Positions 8,828 through 17,435 of a DNA stretch of 64,000 nt are shown piece after piece (position 1 is the first letter of the stretch; each line of letters begins with the position of its first letter). A model generated the notes under the pieces. It was not told where the DNA came from. It made no database searches and was given only the letters and a program-made list of their open reading frames with translations. The translations under genes were made by a program, and so were the position numbers. This DNA comes from Porticoccaceae bacterium UBA4026 (GTDB lineage: Bacteria; Pseudomonadota; Gammaproteobacteria; Pseudomonadales; Porticoccaceae), in contig DGAQ01000052.1 in NCBI GenBank assembly GCA_002382445.1, positions 77,587-141,586 of the forward strand, written 5' to 3'.

Positions 8828-9040
8828 TTAATCGGCAACTACGTTCTCAGCTTGAGCGCCTTTTTGGCCTTGAGTAACTTCCATCGTTACTGCCTGACCT
8901 TCTTTCAATGACTTAAATCCATCAGCTTGAATTGCGCTGTGGTGAACAAATACGTCACCGCCGCCTTCTTGTTCAATGAATCCAAAACCCTTACTGTCGT
9001 TAAACCACTTAACAGTGCCAGAAACTCTTTCCCCTGACAT
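8828..9040 (-). CDS. Cold-shock protein (CspA family)
   Basis: The 70-residue single-domain OB-fold protein binds single-stranded RNA and DNA. Both nucleic-acid motifs are present: RNP1 as SKGFGFIEQ and RNP2 as VFVHHSAIQ. It starts MSGERVSGTVKWF; a GAGG ribosome site about 7 bp upstream of 9040 supports this start over one four codons earlier. It has its own terminator and a long gene-free region upstream, which fits the long leader typical of csp genes, although no cold-box can be identified with certainty. Whether it is cold-induced cannot be told. Confidence 0.93.
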   Translation of the reverse strand: MSGERVSGTVKWFNDSKGFGFIEQEGGGDVFVHHSAIQADGFKSLKEGQAVTMEVTQGQKGAQAENVVAD

Positions 9041-9523
9041 AACTAACCTCACTTAAAAAATGTATACCATTTAAGGCATTAAAAATATCCAGCCTCATGA
9101 CGGGGCTAGCCAACACCACCTAATCAAATACTAAACTATGACTCGGAAGCGACTCGAGATCGTACAACCAAAAAATGGCAGTCAACACAAGAGCGAGCCA
9201 GTGTATTAGTTTTTTATCCATTTGGCTAATTTTGTTTAAATTTAGGTCCAAAAAACACCCTTTTAGCGGTATTTTGTCGTAAAACAGGGATATTAAGGCG
9301 CTCAAACACAAGAAATATTTGTTTTTGCGACTTTAAATCCTCTATGAGGTGCCGCTAATAGGTGTCATTGATGCGGTTAAAATACAGATAAAAGGAATTC
9401 CTCACGGAAGTTGAGCCATCAAAACCCTAACCTTATGTTATCCTTAATAAGGTTTAGTCCCTTGCTATATTTAGGATTTTGCAATGCGTTCAGACAAAAA
9501 ATAATGGAGGTGACTCATTGACG
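9041..9523. other. Gene-free divergent region between csp and a membrane protein
   Basis: About 480 bp holding the leftward csp leader and the rightward promoter region of the next gene. The only structure I see is an inverted repeat at 9429-9454 (AACCTTA and TAAGGTT, 7-bp arms) about 65 bp ahead of the rightward gene. A 63-codon leftward open frame here has no ribosome site and no recognisable family. Confidence 0.5.
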
Positions 9524-9850
9524 ATGGCGGACCAATCTAAAAACAAGAACCTAACGCTTTTAGTCTATTTATTACAAGCCCTGGGCTTTGTGACCGGCGG
9601 ACTAACCGCTATTGCGGCATTGGTTATCAACTACATTAAAATGGATGAAGTTAGCGGCAGTTGGTTAGAGGGGCACTTTCGCTGGCAGGTGAACACTTTT
9701 TGGTATGGTTTGTTGTGGACTGTTTTAGCGTGGCTATCTTGGCTAGTATTACTTGGTTGGCTCAGTGTGGCACTGGTCACTATTTGGCTGATATACCGTA
9801 TTGTTAAGGGCGCAATCTACCTAAATGATGATAAACCAATAATCTTTTAA
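9524..9850 (+). CDS. Small membrane protein, DUF4870-like
   Basis: The roughly 108-residue protein has three predicted membrane segments: LLVYLLQALGFVTGGLTAIA, LLWTVLAWLSWLVLLGWLSV and LVTIWLIYRIVKGAIYL. The pattern of a short polar N-terminus, FRWQVNTFWYG between helices and a YRIVKGAIYLNDDKP tail resembles DUF4870 proteins of unknown function. A GGAGGT ribosome site at 9506-9511 is 12 bp from the ATG at 9524 but 6 bp from a TTG at 9518, so translation may start two codons earlier. It is followed after 67 bp by the FAH-fold gene, possibly cotranscribed. Confidence 0.75.
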   Translation: MADQSKNKNLTLLVYLLQALGFVTGGLTAIAALVINYIKMDEVSGSWLEGHFRWQVNTFWYGLLWTVLAWLSWLVLLGWLSVALVTIWLIYRIVKGAIYLNDDKPIIF

Positions 9851-9917
9851 GTGAGCGCTCAAACTTAGATAAAGCTTTAAGGGTTTTGGTCTGAGACCGG
9901 GAAACTAGGAATTTTTT

Positions 9918-10592
9918 ATGCAAAATTACCAGCATGTTGTTGGCGGACAGGCAAGCCATTTGCCGTTAGGCAAGGTAGTTTGCGTGGGTAGAAACTATGC
10001 GGCTCATGCCAAAGAGCTCAATAATCCGGTCCCTACCGAGCCTGTATTATTTATCAAACCAAGCACGTCTTTGGTGAAACTTGAAGAGCCCTTAGCTATT
10101 CCCACTCATCTTGGTGAATGCCACTTCGAAGCGGAAATGAGCATTCTTATTGGCCAGACACTCTGCAATTGCACTCAAGAGCAAGCCTCTGAGGCGATCG
10201 CCGGAATTGGTGTTGCGCTAGATCTAACTCTTCGAGAGCTACAGCAGGAGCTTAAAGAGAATGGCTTGCCGTGGGAAAAGGCCAAATCTTTTGATGGCGC
10301 CTGTCCGGTTTCGGACTTTATACCCTTCAGTCAGAGCACCAATTTACAAGATCAGCAGATTGTTTTGCGGCAGAATCAGCAGGTAAAGCAAAATGGCAAT
10401 ACAGAAGATATGATTACGCCTGTCTTAGCCTTACTGTCTTACATTAGCCAGTTTTTTACATTATTGCCGGGTGATATAGTGTTGACTGGAACTCCTGCCG
10501 GGGTTGGGTCGCTGGAGCTCGGAGATCAGTTAAGTATAAGTCTATCGGATAGTATCCACTGTATCACTGAGGTCGGCTTCTCGGCTGGATGA
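9918..10592 (+). CDS. Fumarylacetoacetate hydrolase family protein
   Basis: The 224-residue FAH-fold enzyme resembles YcgM and fumarylpyruvate/acylpyruvate hydrolases. It has the characteristic opening KVVCVGRNYAAHAKELNN, FIKPSTSL, the metal-ligand block HFEAEMSILIG, DLTLRELQ, and the C-terminal GDIVLTGTPAGVGSLELGD. These bind a divalent metal and a short 2-oxo acid with C-C bond cleavage or oxaloacetate decarboxylation/tautomerisation. The true substrate cannot be read from the sequence. It is 4 bp ahead of a DUF1653 gene and part of a compact rightward run. Confidence 0.9.
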   Translation: MQNYQHVVGGQASHLPLGKVVCVGRNYAAHAKELNNPVPTEPVLFIKPSTSLVKLEEPLAIPTHLGECHFEAEMSILIGQTLCNCTQEQASEAIAGIGVALDLTLRELQQELKENGLPWEKAKSFDGACPVSDFIPFSQSTNLQDQQIVLRQNQQVKQNGNTEDMITPVLALLSYISQFFTLLPGDIVLTGTPAGVGSLELGDQLSISLSDSIHCITEVGFSAG

Positions 10593-10596
10593 TTTT

Positions 10597-10815
10597 ATGA
10601 GTATTGCAAAAGGCATTTACAAACACTACAAAGGGAATCTCTACCAGGTTATAGAGGTAGCCACCCACAGTGAGACTCGAGAGGAGCTTGTCGTTTATAG
10701 AACGCTTTACGGCGATTACAGCATGTGGGTAAGACCCTTGAGTATGTTTCAAGACTTGGTGTCGTTTGAGGACGAGCAGGTGCCGCGCTTTAGATTTGTT
10801 GAGCCCAGTGACTGA
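10597..10815 (+). CDS. DUF1653 domain protein
   Basis: The 72-residue protein shows the DUF1653 pattern GIYKHYKGNLYQVIEVATHS, then ETREELVVYRTLYGDYSMWV and RPLSMFQDLV near the end. The fold is a small beta-barrel of unknown function. It starts 4 bp after the FAH gene and its stop overlaps the arfB start (TGATG), so all three are likely translated from one message. Confidence 0.9.
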   Translation: MSIAKGIYKHYKGNLYQVIEVATHSETREELVVYRTLYGDYSMWVRPLSMFQDLVSFEDEQVPRFRFVEPSD

Positions 10816-11231
10816 TGTTGATTATTTCTGGTAATGTTTCAATTTCTGAGTCAGAACTGGATTTTTCAGCAATCCGCGCTCAGGGCCCGGGGGGGCAAAA
10901 CGTCAATAAGGTGTCTTCGGCTATTCATTTACGTTTTGACATTAATCAATCGTCACTCCCTGAGTTTTACAAACAAAGACTATTGCACTTAAGTGATCAT
11001 AGAATTTCAAAAGATGGCATTGTCATTATTAAGGCTCAACAATACCGGAGTCAGGACAAAAATCGTATTGAGGCTATCCAGCGGCTACAACAATTGATTC
11101 AAACTGCTGGGGTTACTGCTAAGGCAAGAAGGCCGACCAAGCCGACTCGAGGTTCGCAAGTCAGTCGAATGGATAAAAAAACTCAGCATGGTAAAAAGAA
11201 GATCATGCGCGTTAAACCTAACTTGGATTAG
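10815..11231 (+). CDS. arfB: Alternative ribosome-rescue factor ArfB (YaeJ)
   Basis: The 138-residue protein has the release-factor catalytic motif GPGGQNVNKVSSAIHLRFD with GGQ near residue 27, and a very basic C-terminal tail (TKPTRGSQVSRMDKKTQ, then KKKIMRVKPN). ArfB inserts that tail into the empty mRNA channel of stalled ribosomes and hydrolyses peptidyl-tRNA. Its length matches ArfB and not a full RF1/RF2. The start codon overlaps the DUF1653 stop by one base. Confidence 0.95.
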   Translation: MLIISGNVSISESELDFSAIRAQGPGGQNVNKVSSAIHLRFDINQSSLPEFYKQRLLHLSDHRISKDGIVIIKAQQYRSQDKNRIEAIQRLQQLIQTAGVTAKARRPTKPTRGSQVSRMDKKTQHGKKKIMRVKPNLD

Positions 11232-11236
11232 ATTCT

Positions 11237-12229
11237 ATGAGCGAACTAAATAGCCATCCCTTTGATGCGCTAACACCCGATGTACTAATCGATGCTGTTG
11301 AGAGCCAAGGCTTTATCTGTGATGGACGGTTTTTGGCGTTAAATAGCTATGAAAATCGTGTCTATCAGATCGGTATCGAAGAAAAAACGCCTATGATTGC
11401 GAAGTTTTATCGTCCCGAGCGCTGGACTGATGAGCAGATTGGAGAAGAGCATCAATATTGCTTTGAACTTAAAGAGCAGGAGTTGCCAGTAGTCTGTCCG
11501 TGGATCAACAGTGAGAAAAATAGTATTAGTCACTATGCCGGGTTTCGATTCGCACTTTATGAGCGCAAAGGAGGTCATGCGCCAGAGTTAGATAACCTAG
11601 ACAATCTATTTATTTTAGGTAGATTGTTGGGCCGTTTCCATGGGGTGGGTGCTACTAAGAAATTTACGCACAGACCAACTTTAAATGCCAAAAATTTTGG
11701 TTGGGACTCTTACCGGCTTATTAGCAAAGATTTCATGCCAAAAGAGTTAAGTCCTGCTTATGATTCATTAGCGCTGGATGTGCTTAAGGCTATTGAGCGT
11801 ATTCTCGCTGACTATGGTGAGGTTAATAATATCCGTGTCCATGGTGATTGCCATTCAGGCAATATATTGTGGCGCGATGACTACCCGCATTTTGTCGATT
11901 TTGACGACGCGCGAATGGCGCCAGCTATCCAAGATTTATGGATGCTATTATCGGGCGACCGACATGAACAGACAGCGCAAATGACTGAAATTATTGAAGG
12001 TTACAATGAGTTTTATGACTTTGATTATCGGGAGTTGCGATTAATCGAAGTGTTTCGGACGTTAAGAATCATGCATCACAGTGCCTGGATCGCAAGGCGC
12101 TGGTCAGACCCTGCATTTCCTCGGGCGTTTTCTTGGTTTGATTCCCCTCGCTATTGGAGCGACCATATTTTGGCGCTTCGGGAGCAGCTGGCGCTGCTCA
12201 ATGAACCACCACTTGAAGTTCGACCATAG
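11237..12229 (+). CDS. srkA: Stress response kinase A (YihE-like Ser/Thr kinase)
   Basis: The 330-residue protein is an APH/choline-kinase-fold Ser/Thr kinase that in E. coli counteracts stress-induced cell death. The nucleotide lysine is in PMIAKFYRPERWTDEQIGEE; the catalytic loop is VRVHGDCHSGNILWRD-like (here IRVHGDCHSGNILW) and the metal motif is FVDFDDARMAP. It starts 5 bp after arfB. In E. coli yihE precedes dsbA, which is not present here. Confidence 0.93.
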   Translation: MSELNSHPFDALTPDVLIDAVESQGFICDGRFLALNSYENRVYQIGIEEKTPMIAKFYRPERWTDEQIGEEHQYCFELKEQELPVVCPWINSEKNSISHYAGFRFALYERKGGHAPELDNLDNLFILGRLLGRFHGVGATKKFTHRPTLNAKNFGWDSYRLISKDFMPKELSPAYDSLALDVLKAIERILADYGEVNNIRVHGDCHSGNILWRDDYPHFVDFDDARMAPAIQDLWMLLSGDRHEQTAQMTEIIEGYNEFYDFDYRELRLIEVFRTLRIMHHSAWIARRWSDPAFPRAFSWFDSPRYWSDHILALREQLALLNEPPLEVRP

Positions 12230-12232
12230 TTG

Positions 12233-13165
12233 CTACCAGCTATAGTTCACGCCTAGATTTAATTTTCGGTCGCTTTTCTCAACCCCTCCAACGGGCCGGT
12301 TGTCGTAAGTCCATTCTATAGAGATTTTAGTAAATAGATTATTGGTCAAAGGAAAGTCAAATCCTACATCAGCTGAGAGCTGCGAGTTGTCCGCGTCCTC
12401 AATGGACACTAATAGTTGATGAGAGTGAGAAAGCCCCATTTTTTTGAATAATAGTTTACGGTACACGCTAGACCAACTTAAAGTCAGCCTATCGTCTTTT
12501 GTTCCATCAATAAATGTTTCACTAATCCATACTAGACCTGTTTCAGCCAAAAGAGCGCTCTCATCATTATCCCAAAATTGATTGCCGAGGTTGCTTCCTA
12601 AGGTGTAGACATTGTCTATTGCTCGATTGTCATTGGCGCCAAAAGATCCTTGGTTACTCCAGAACCAGCTATCTTTGAAGAACCAGTCGACTGAGTGACT
12701 TAGATGATATTTGATATTAGCTTGGTTATTGTCCGCGCTTTTGCTTTCATAACCGAGGGCTGAGCGGTGACGGAGGTCGCCGTTGATCCAGCTCATTTCT
12801 GTTTCTAAGCCCCACTCATTGCGCTCATCATTGCCGCTGGACATGTTGCCGAAAGCAGCCGTGCTACCAGAAAAGGACTCGCCGAAAAAACTCATTATAA
12901 TCGCCGAGGGCTCTTCTTCAGGGCGAGATTGGGTCACGTCCATTGAGTTATTTGTTAAGAGCGCGCCATTGACAGAGCGCACCTGATCCAAGGCAATACT
13001 TAAATTGCCAAAGTTATCTGCATTCCAAATAATATGAGAGTCTGTTTTTTCCGTTATTGAGCCCTGCAGAATATCGCCATTCAGTAAAATGATTTCGTCT
13101 GCTGAGGAGACTGCTGGGAAGGTAATAATAAGAAAAGAGAATAAGTAGAATTTATTATGGGACAT
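12233..13165 (-). CDS. DUF481 family outer-membrane protein
   Basis: The 310-residue protein has a signal peptide (MSHNKFYLFSFLIITFPAVS, cut near SADE), then a short repeat-like segment DEIILLNGDILQGSITEKT common at the N-terminus of DUF481 proteins. The rest is alternating hydrophobic strands ending KLNLGVNYSW with a C-terminal aromatic residue, as expected for an outer-membrane barrel. Function is unknown. The gene is convergent with srkA, with 3 bp between stops, and alone in its orientation. The family is likely, the barrel an inference. Confidence 0.85.
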   Translation of the reverse strand: MSHNKFYLFSFLIITFPAVSSADEIILLNGDILQGSITEKTDSHIIWNADNFGNLSIALDQVRSVNGALLTNNSMDVTQSRPEEEPSAIIMSFFGESFSGSTAAFGNMSSGNDERNEWGLETEMSWINGDLRHRSALGYESKSADNNQANIKYHLSHSVDWFFKDSWFWSNQGSFGANDNRAIDNVYTLGSNLGNQFWDNDESALLAETGLVWISETFIDGTKDDRLTLSWSSVYRKLLFKKMGLSHSHQLLVSIEDADNSQLSADVGFDFPLTNNLFTKISIEWTYDNRPVGGVEKSDRKLNLGVNYSW

Positions 13166-13376
13166 GACTGTTTAATTCCTTATAAAACTGTAGTAAAACT
13201 CCTGTCTTACTATAATTAAATAGGAGGAAGTGTAACAATATTATTAAAGTTAACTTCAGTATAACAGAAACTATTGTGCCTCTTGAGGCGGTGAACAATA
13301 AACTATAAGCTAAACTAAAAATACAATAATCTTAAATCGATGAGCGTTATTTACCGGACAAATTTAAGGGCTAACC

Positions 13377-13766
13377 ATGAGTGATTTACCAGTAGAATTA
13401 AAATACGCGCGCAGCCATGAATGGGCACGGTTAGACAGTGAGGGTACTGTGTTAATAGGCATTACCGATCACGCGCAGGAGGCTCTGGGCGATGTAGTTT
13501 ACGTTGAACTCCCTGAGATTGGGACTGAGATTGATGCCGGTGCTGAGATTGCCGTTGTCGAATCGGTTAAAGCGGCCTCTGATATTTACTCACCGGTTAG
13601 TGGGGAAGTCGTTGAGGTTAATCAGGTATTAGAAGATGAACCAGAGGCAGTTAATCGTTCTCCCTATGCAGACGGTTGGTTGTTTCGGATAAAGTTATCT
13701 AATCCTGACGAGCTTAACGATATGATGGATGTTGACAGCTATCTCATGGCCATAGAAGGTGAGTAG
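13377..13766 (+). CDS. gcvH: Glycine cleavage system H protein
   Basis: The 129-residue lipoyl carrier shuttles the aminomethyl group between GcvP, GcvT and dihydrolipoamide dehydrogenase. The lipoylated lysine is near residue 65 in AVVESVKAASDIYSPVSGEV. N-terminal RSHEWARLDSEGTVLIGITD and ALGDVVYVELPE are typical. Neither gcvT nor gcvP is adjacent, so the partner genes must be elsewhere. I looked for a glycine riboswitch in the 210 bp upstream and did not see one. Confidence 0.96.
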   Translation: MSDLPVELKYARSHEWARLDSEGTVLIGITDHAQEALGDVVYVELPEIGTEIDAGAEIAVVESVKAASDIYSPVSGEVVEVNQVLEDEPEAVNRSPYADGWLFRIKLSNPDELNDMMDVDSYLMAIEGE

Positions 13767-13840
13767 GGATTTGGTTTTAGTATTAATAAATGCAGTTATC
13801 GCTCAAGATGGCGTTGGAAGTTTTTCCAGTGCCTATTAAT

Positions 13841-14497
13841 TTAGTCTCGAAGTGAGATTATTTTCCAGTGCCGGCGCAATGCTTCTTCACGCAGTCTATC
13901 GTCCGGATCTACGGCAATAGGACAGTCTACTTCCAATAGTAATGGTAGGTCGTTAATGGAGTCGCTATAAAAATAGCTTCCATCCAAGACCTCATTGTTT
14001 TCTTTTAGCCAGTCATTTAATCGTTCGACCTTACCTCCTTGATAGGTCGGAGTACCGACAATTTTTCCGGTAAAAAAACCATCTATTATTTCCAGATTTG
14101 TCGCTAAAAGTTCGTCTATACCGAGTGATTTAACGATAGGCTCGACAATAAAATGATTGGTAGCTGTGATAACCAGTAGGCGATCTTCAGCTAGACGATG
14201 TTGCTCTATTAAAAGCTCGGCTTTGGGTAGCTTTAACGGCTCCACCATCTCTGCCATAAACTGGCGATGCAGTTTGTCGAGCTTGTTTTGAGATAGACCG
14301 ACGAGAGCTCTGAGTGAAAACTCAAGATACTTAAATATGTCTAAGCAGCCATTTTCATAATCAGCGTAGAATTTGTCGTTCATGGTTTTGTAATGACCTT
14401 GATCAACCAGATTATGAACGACTAAAAACTCACCCCAACTGTGGTCACTATCGCCAGCAATAAGGGTGTTGTCTAAATCAAAGATTGCGAGAGCCAT
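13841..14497 (-). CDS. HAD-superfamily phosphatase (subfamily IB)
   Basis: The 218-residue protein carries HAD motif I (ALAIFDLDNTLIAGDSDHSW, nucleophile Asp near residue 7), motif II in LLVITATNHFIVEPI and motif IV in FYSDSINDLPLLLEVD. The helical cap is typical of subfamily IB (SerB-like, PHP-type). A member of this family sits next to rppH in Pseudomonas as well. The start at 14497 puts motif I at the normal distance; an upstream hydrophobic extension to 14608 is open but not conserved-looking. The substrate is unknown. Confidence 0.88.
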   Translation of the reverse strand: MALAIFDLDNTLIAGDSDHSWGEFLVVHNLVDQGHYKTMNDKFYADYENGCLDIFKYLEFSLRALVGLSQNKLDKLHRQFMAEMVEPLKLPKAELLIEQHRLAEDRLLVITATNHFIVEPIVKSLGIDELLATNLEIIDGFFTGKIVGTPTYQGGKVERLNDWLKENNEVLDGSYFYSDSINDLPLLLEVDCPIAVDPDDRLREEALRRHWKIISLRD

Positions 14498-14631
14498 CAA
14501 ATAAACCAGAATTATTAGAAGAGCTGGCAGGATAGCGATCAACCAACGCTGGCTCAAGAGAAAATTGCCGATGCCACAATATTGTGGAACAATGGTCACG
14601 CTAATCATTCCTCATCACAGGTACAAAAATA

Positions 14632-15126
14632 GTGGTTGATAAAGACGGTTTTCGATCTAATATTGGTATTGTTATCAGTGATGGCAAAGGCAAGGTATTT
14701 CTCGCAAAAAGAGTAGGCCAGCAATCATGGCAGTTCCCTCAGGGAGGCATCGATAAGGGTGAGTCTGTAGAGCAAGCCTTGTATCGTGAGTTATATGAGG
14801 AAGTAGGTTTAGAGTCCTCAGATGTTAAGATCATTCAGCGTACCAAACGTTGGTTACAGTACCGCATCCCCAAAGCTATGCAGCGCAAGCATTCAAAACC
14901 ACTTTGTATTGGTCAGAAGCAGAAGTGGTTCTTCTTGCAGATGACAGCAGATCCTGCAAAAGTTCGCTTTGATACATCTGGGACACCTGAGTTTGACGGT
15001 TGGGAATGGGTCAACTATTGGTATCCGATTAACGCTGTGATTTCGTTCAAGCGCAACGTTTATCGCAACGCGTTACAGGAATTTTCTCAGCCAAATATGC
15101 GCTTCCAGCAATTAGGGGACGCCTAG
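14632..15126 (+). CDS. rppH: RNA pyrophosphohydrolase RppH
   Basis: The 164-residue Nudix hydrolase removes pyrophosphate from 5'-triphosphate mRNA to trigger decay. The Nudix box is GGIDKGESVEQALYRELYEE followed by VGL. The N-terminal DGFRSNIGIVISDGKGKVFL and the WQFPQGG block are RppH-specific. It starts with GTG at 14632. It is 2 bp ahead of ptsP, the same pair as in E. coli and Pseudomonas. Confidence 0.95.
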   Translation: MVDKDGFRSNIGIVISDGKGKVFLAKRVGQQSWQFPQGGIDKGESVEQALYRELYEEVGLESSDVKIIQRTKRWLQYRIPKAMQRKHSKPLCIGQKQKWFFLQMTADPAKVRFDTSGTPEFDGWEWVNYWYPINAVISFKRNVYRNALQEFSQPNMRFQQLGDA

Positions 15127-15128
15127 TC

Positions 15129-17435
15129 ATGCTGGCATCTTTGCGCGCCATTGTTCAGGAGGTTAATAGTGCTCGCAGCCTTCCTGAAGTACTCACGATT
15201 ATTGTTACCGAAGTGCGTGCAGCGATGCAGGCAGGAGTCTGCTCAGTCTATTTATTCGACGTGACTGATCAACGTTATGTGCTTATGGCCACAGAGGGCC
15301 TTCGTCAAGAGTCGATCGGGAAAGTCCGCATGGGAATGAGGGAGGGCCTTGTTGGGCTGGTCGCATCAAAGCAAGAGCCTTTAAATCTTGAGGATGCTGA
15401 TAAACACCCTAACTTTGCCTATTTTGAAGAGACGGGTGAATCACCGTTTCATTCATTTTTAGGCGTCCCCATCATTCATCATCGCAAGGTGCTGGGGGTG
15501 TTGGTATTGCAGCAAGAAACGCAGCGTCGGTTTGCCTCTGAAGAAGAGGCCTTTGTAGTGACGGTTTGCGCGCAGCTTTCTGGCGCTATTGCGCACGCCG
15601 AGGCTACGGGCGCCTTGCGCCAACTAGCCTCGGCAGGCAGAGGAAAAAGCCGTGAAGCCATATTCCAAGGCATAGCGAGTGCGCCTGGCGTGGGGATTGG
15701 TTGTGCAGTGCTGGGTTCCTCCAGCACTGACCTCTCAAAAGTGCCAGAGCGATTTTCTCAGGATCCCGACCAAGAAATTAAAATATTTCTTGAGGCTTTA
15801 AAGGCAACTAAGAGGGATATGCGTAATTTGAGCGATGGTTTGGCGAGTAAATTGAGTGAGGAGGAGTTTGCGCTTTTTGATGTTTATATTCGCATGCTTG
15901 ATGATCGTTCATTAGTGAGCGAGGTTAAGGACGCCATTAAAGAGGGTAGAGCTGCAACCAGTGCGTGGAGCTCTGTCATTCTCAAACATGTGCGTACGTT
16001 CAAAAAAATGGATGACCCCTATCTGCGAGAGCGTGCGGCCGACGTGAACGATCTTGGCAGACGAGTACTTGGTTATCTGCAAGCAAAGGACACCGAAAAA
16101 TCATCTCTTCCGCGACGTATTGTGTTGGTGGGAGAGGACCTCTCCGCCACGGCGCTTGCTGACATACCGGTAAGTCAGCTAGTGGGTATTATTTCACTAA
16201 AAGGGTCAAGCAATTCACATATGGCGATCGTTGGGCGAGCCCTTGGTATTCCTACGGTAATGGGAGCAATTAACTTACCTTGGATGGAGCTCGAGGGGCA
16301 AGAATTAATTGTTGATGGCTCGACCGGAGAAGTTATCAGTCGAGCGACACGCGCCGTGCGGAGAGATTACGTGCAGCGGCAGAGAGAAGAGCGGCAGTTT
16401 AATAAGGAACTTGAAAAGCTTAGAGATATCCCTTGTCACACGCCGGATGGCGTGCGTTTTTCACTGTGGGTAAATACTGGATTGCGACAAGATACCCTGC
16501 AGTCTTTGAAAAGTGGTGCTGAAGCGGTGGGTCTATTTCGCACCGAAATTCCATTTTTAATGCGCTCGAGTTTCCCCACCGAGGATGAGCAGATAGAAAT
16601 CTATCGAGAGCAACTTGCCGCTTTTTCTCCACGGCCAGTCACTATGCGTACTCTAGATATCGGCGGCGACAAAGATTTGCCGTATTTCCCCATTGAGGAA
16701 GAAAATCCTTTTTTAGGGTGGAGGGGCATTCGTATCTCGCTTGACCATCCAGAGATTTTTTTGGTGCAAATTCGAGCCATGTTGCGCGCCAGTATTGGTA
16801 TTAATAACCTGCGTATTATGTTGCCAATGATTAGTAATATTCCAGAACTAGAGCGAGCACTCCAGTTGATTGACCGGGCCTATCGAGAGTTAACCGACGA
16901 GGAAGGCTACAGTATTAAGCGCCCTTTAATGGGAGCCATGATAGAGGTGCCGGCCGCAGTTTATCAAGTAAAGGAAATTGGTCGTCGGGTCGACTTCTTG
17001 TCGGTGGGGACTAATGATCTTACGCAGTATTTACTAGCTGTAGATCGTAATAATCCTAGAGTAGCAGACCTTTATCATACCTTACACCCAAGTGTGTTGA
17101 GGGCGTTAAAATCGATTTTCGAACAGGCATCTTCAGTGAAGTGCCAGCTCAGTATTTGTGGGGAGATGGCTGGAGACCCCTTAAGTGCTGTAGTTCTTTT
17201 AGGGCTGGGTTATGAGACATTTTCAATGAGTGCTAGCAGTCTATTGCGCGTTAAATCGATGCTGTTGAATGTAACTCGTAAAGACGCACAAATTTTAGCG
17301 CGTAGGGCATTAAAAATGCCCGATTCTCAAACGATCTATGACTTCATGGCTGAATCATTAAATCAACCGGAAGTGGCTCAGCTCCTTAGATCGACGTCTA
17401 AGCGGTGTACGGAAGCGTCGCGGTTAATCGACTAA
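15129..17435 (+). CDS. ptsP: PTS-Ntr enzyme I (phosphoenolpyruvate-protein phosphotransferase)
   Basis: The 768-residue protein has an N-terminal GAF domain (about residues 1-165), the phosphohistidine domain with GSSNSHMAIVGRALGIPT (His near 364) and a C-terminal PEP-binding barrel (GLFRTEIPFLMRSSFPTEDE, TLDIGGDKDLPYFP, SVGTNDLTQYLLAVDRNNP, ICGEMAGDP). EI-Ntr starts the regulatory nitrogen phosphotransferase relay to NPr and EIIA-Ntr; the GAF domain senses glutamine and 2-oxoglutarate in E. coli. NPr and EIIA-Ntr genes are not in the window. The last 12 bp overlap the tail of the opposing NRDE gene. Confidence 0.96.
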   Translation: MLASLRAIVQEVNSARSLPEVLTIIVTEVRAAMQAGVCSVYLFDVTDQRYVLMATEGLRQESIGKVRMGMREGLVGLVASKQEPLNLEDADKHPNFAYFEETGESPFHSFLGVPIIHHRKVLGVLVLQQETQRRFASEEEAFVVTVCAQLSGAIAHAEATGALRQLASAGRGKSREAIFQGIASAPGVGIGCAVLGSSSTDLSKVPERFSQDPDQEIKIFLEALKATKRDMRNLSDGLASKLSEEEFALFDVYIRMLDDRSLVSEVKDAIKEGRAATSAWSSVILKHVRTFKKMDDPYLRERAADVNDLGRRVLGYLQAKDTEKSSLPRRIVLVGEDLSATALADIPVSQLVGIISLKGSSNSHMAIVGRALGIPTVMGAINLPWMELEGQELIVDGSTGEVISRATRAVRRDYVQRQREERQFNKELEKLRDIPCHTPDGVRFSLWVNTGLRQDTLQSLKSGAEAVGLFRTEIPFLMRSSFPTEDEQIEIYREQLAAFSPRPVTMRTLDIGGDKDLPYFPIEEENPFLGWRGIRISLDHPEIFLVQIRAMLRASIGINNLRIMLPMISNIPELERALQLIDRAYRELTDEEGYSIKRPLMGAMIEVPAAVYQVKEIGRRVDFLSVGTNDLTQYLLAVDRNNPRVADLYHTLHPSVLRALKSIFEQASSVKCQLSICGEMAGDPLSAVVLLGLGYETFSMSASSLLRVKSMLLNVTRKDAQILARRALKMPDSQTIYDFMAESLNQPEVAQLLRSTSKRCTEASRLID

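Noticed and set aside
9120..9311. 63-codon leftward frame with a hydrophobic segment between csp and the DUF4870-like gene
   Set aside because: No ribosome site, no family resemblance, and AT-rich leader DNA easily gives such frames.
13166..13376. Possible glycine riboswitch ahead of gcvH
   Set aside because: I looked for the conserved aptamer cores and saw none; only ordinary AT-rich promoter-like DNA is present.
17424..17435. Overlap of ptsP and the NRDE gene as possible frameshift
   Set aside because: Both proteins end normally; a 12-bp convergent overlap of tails is common.
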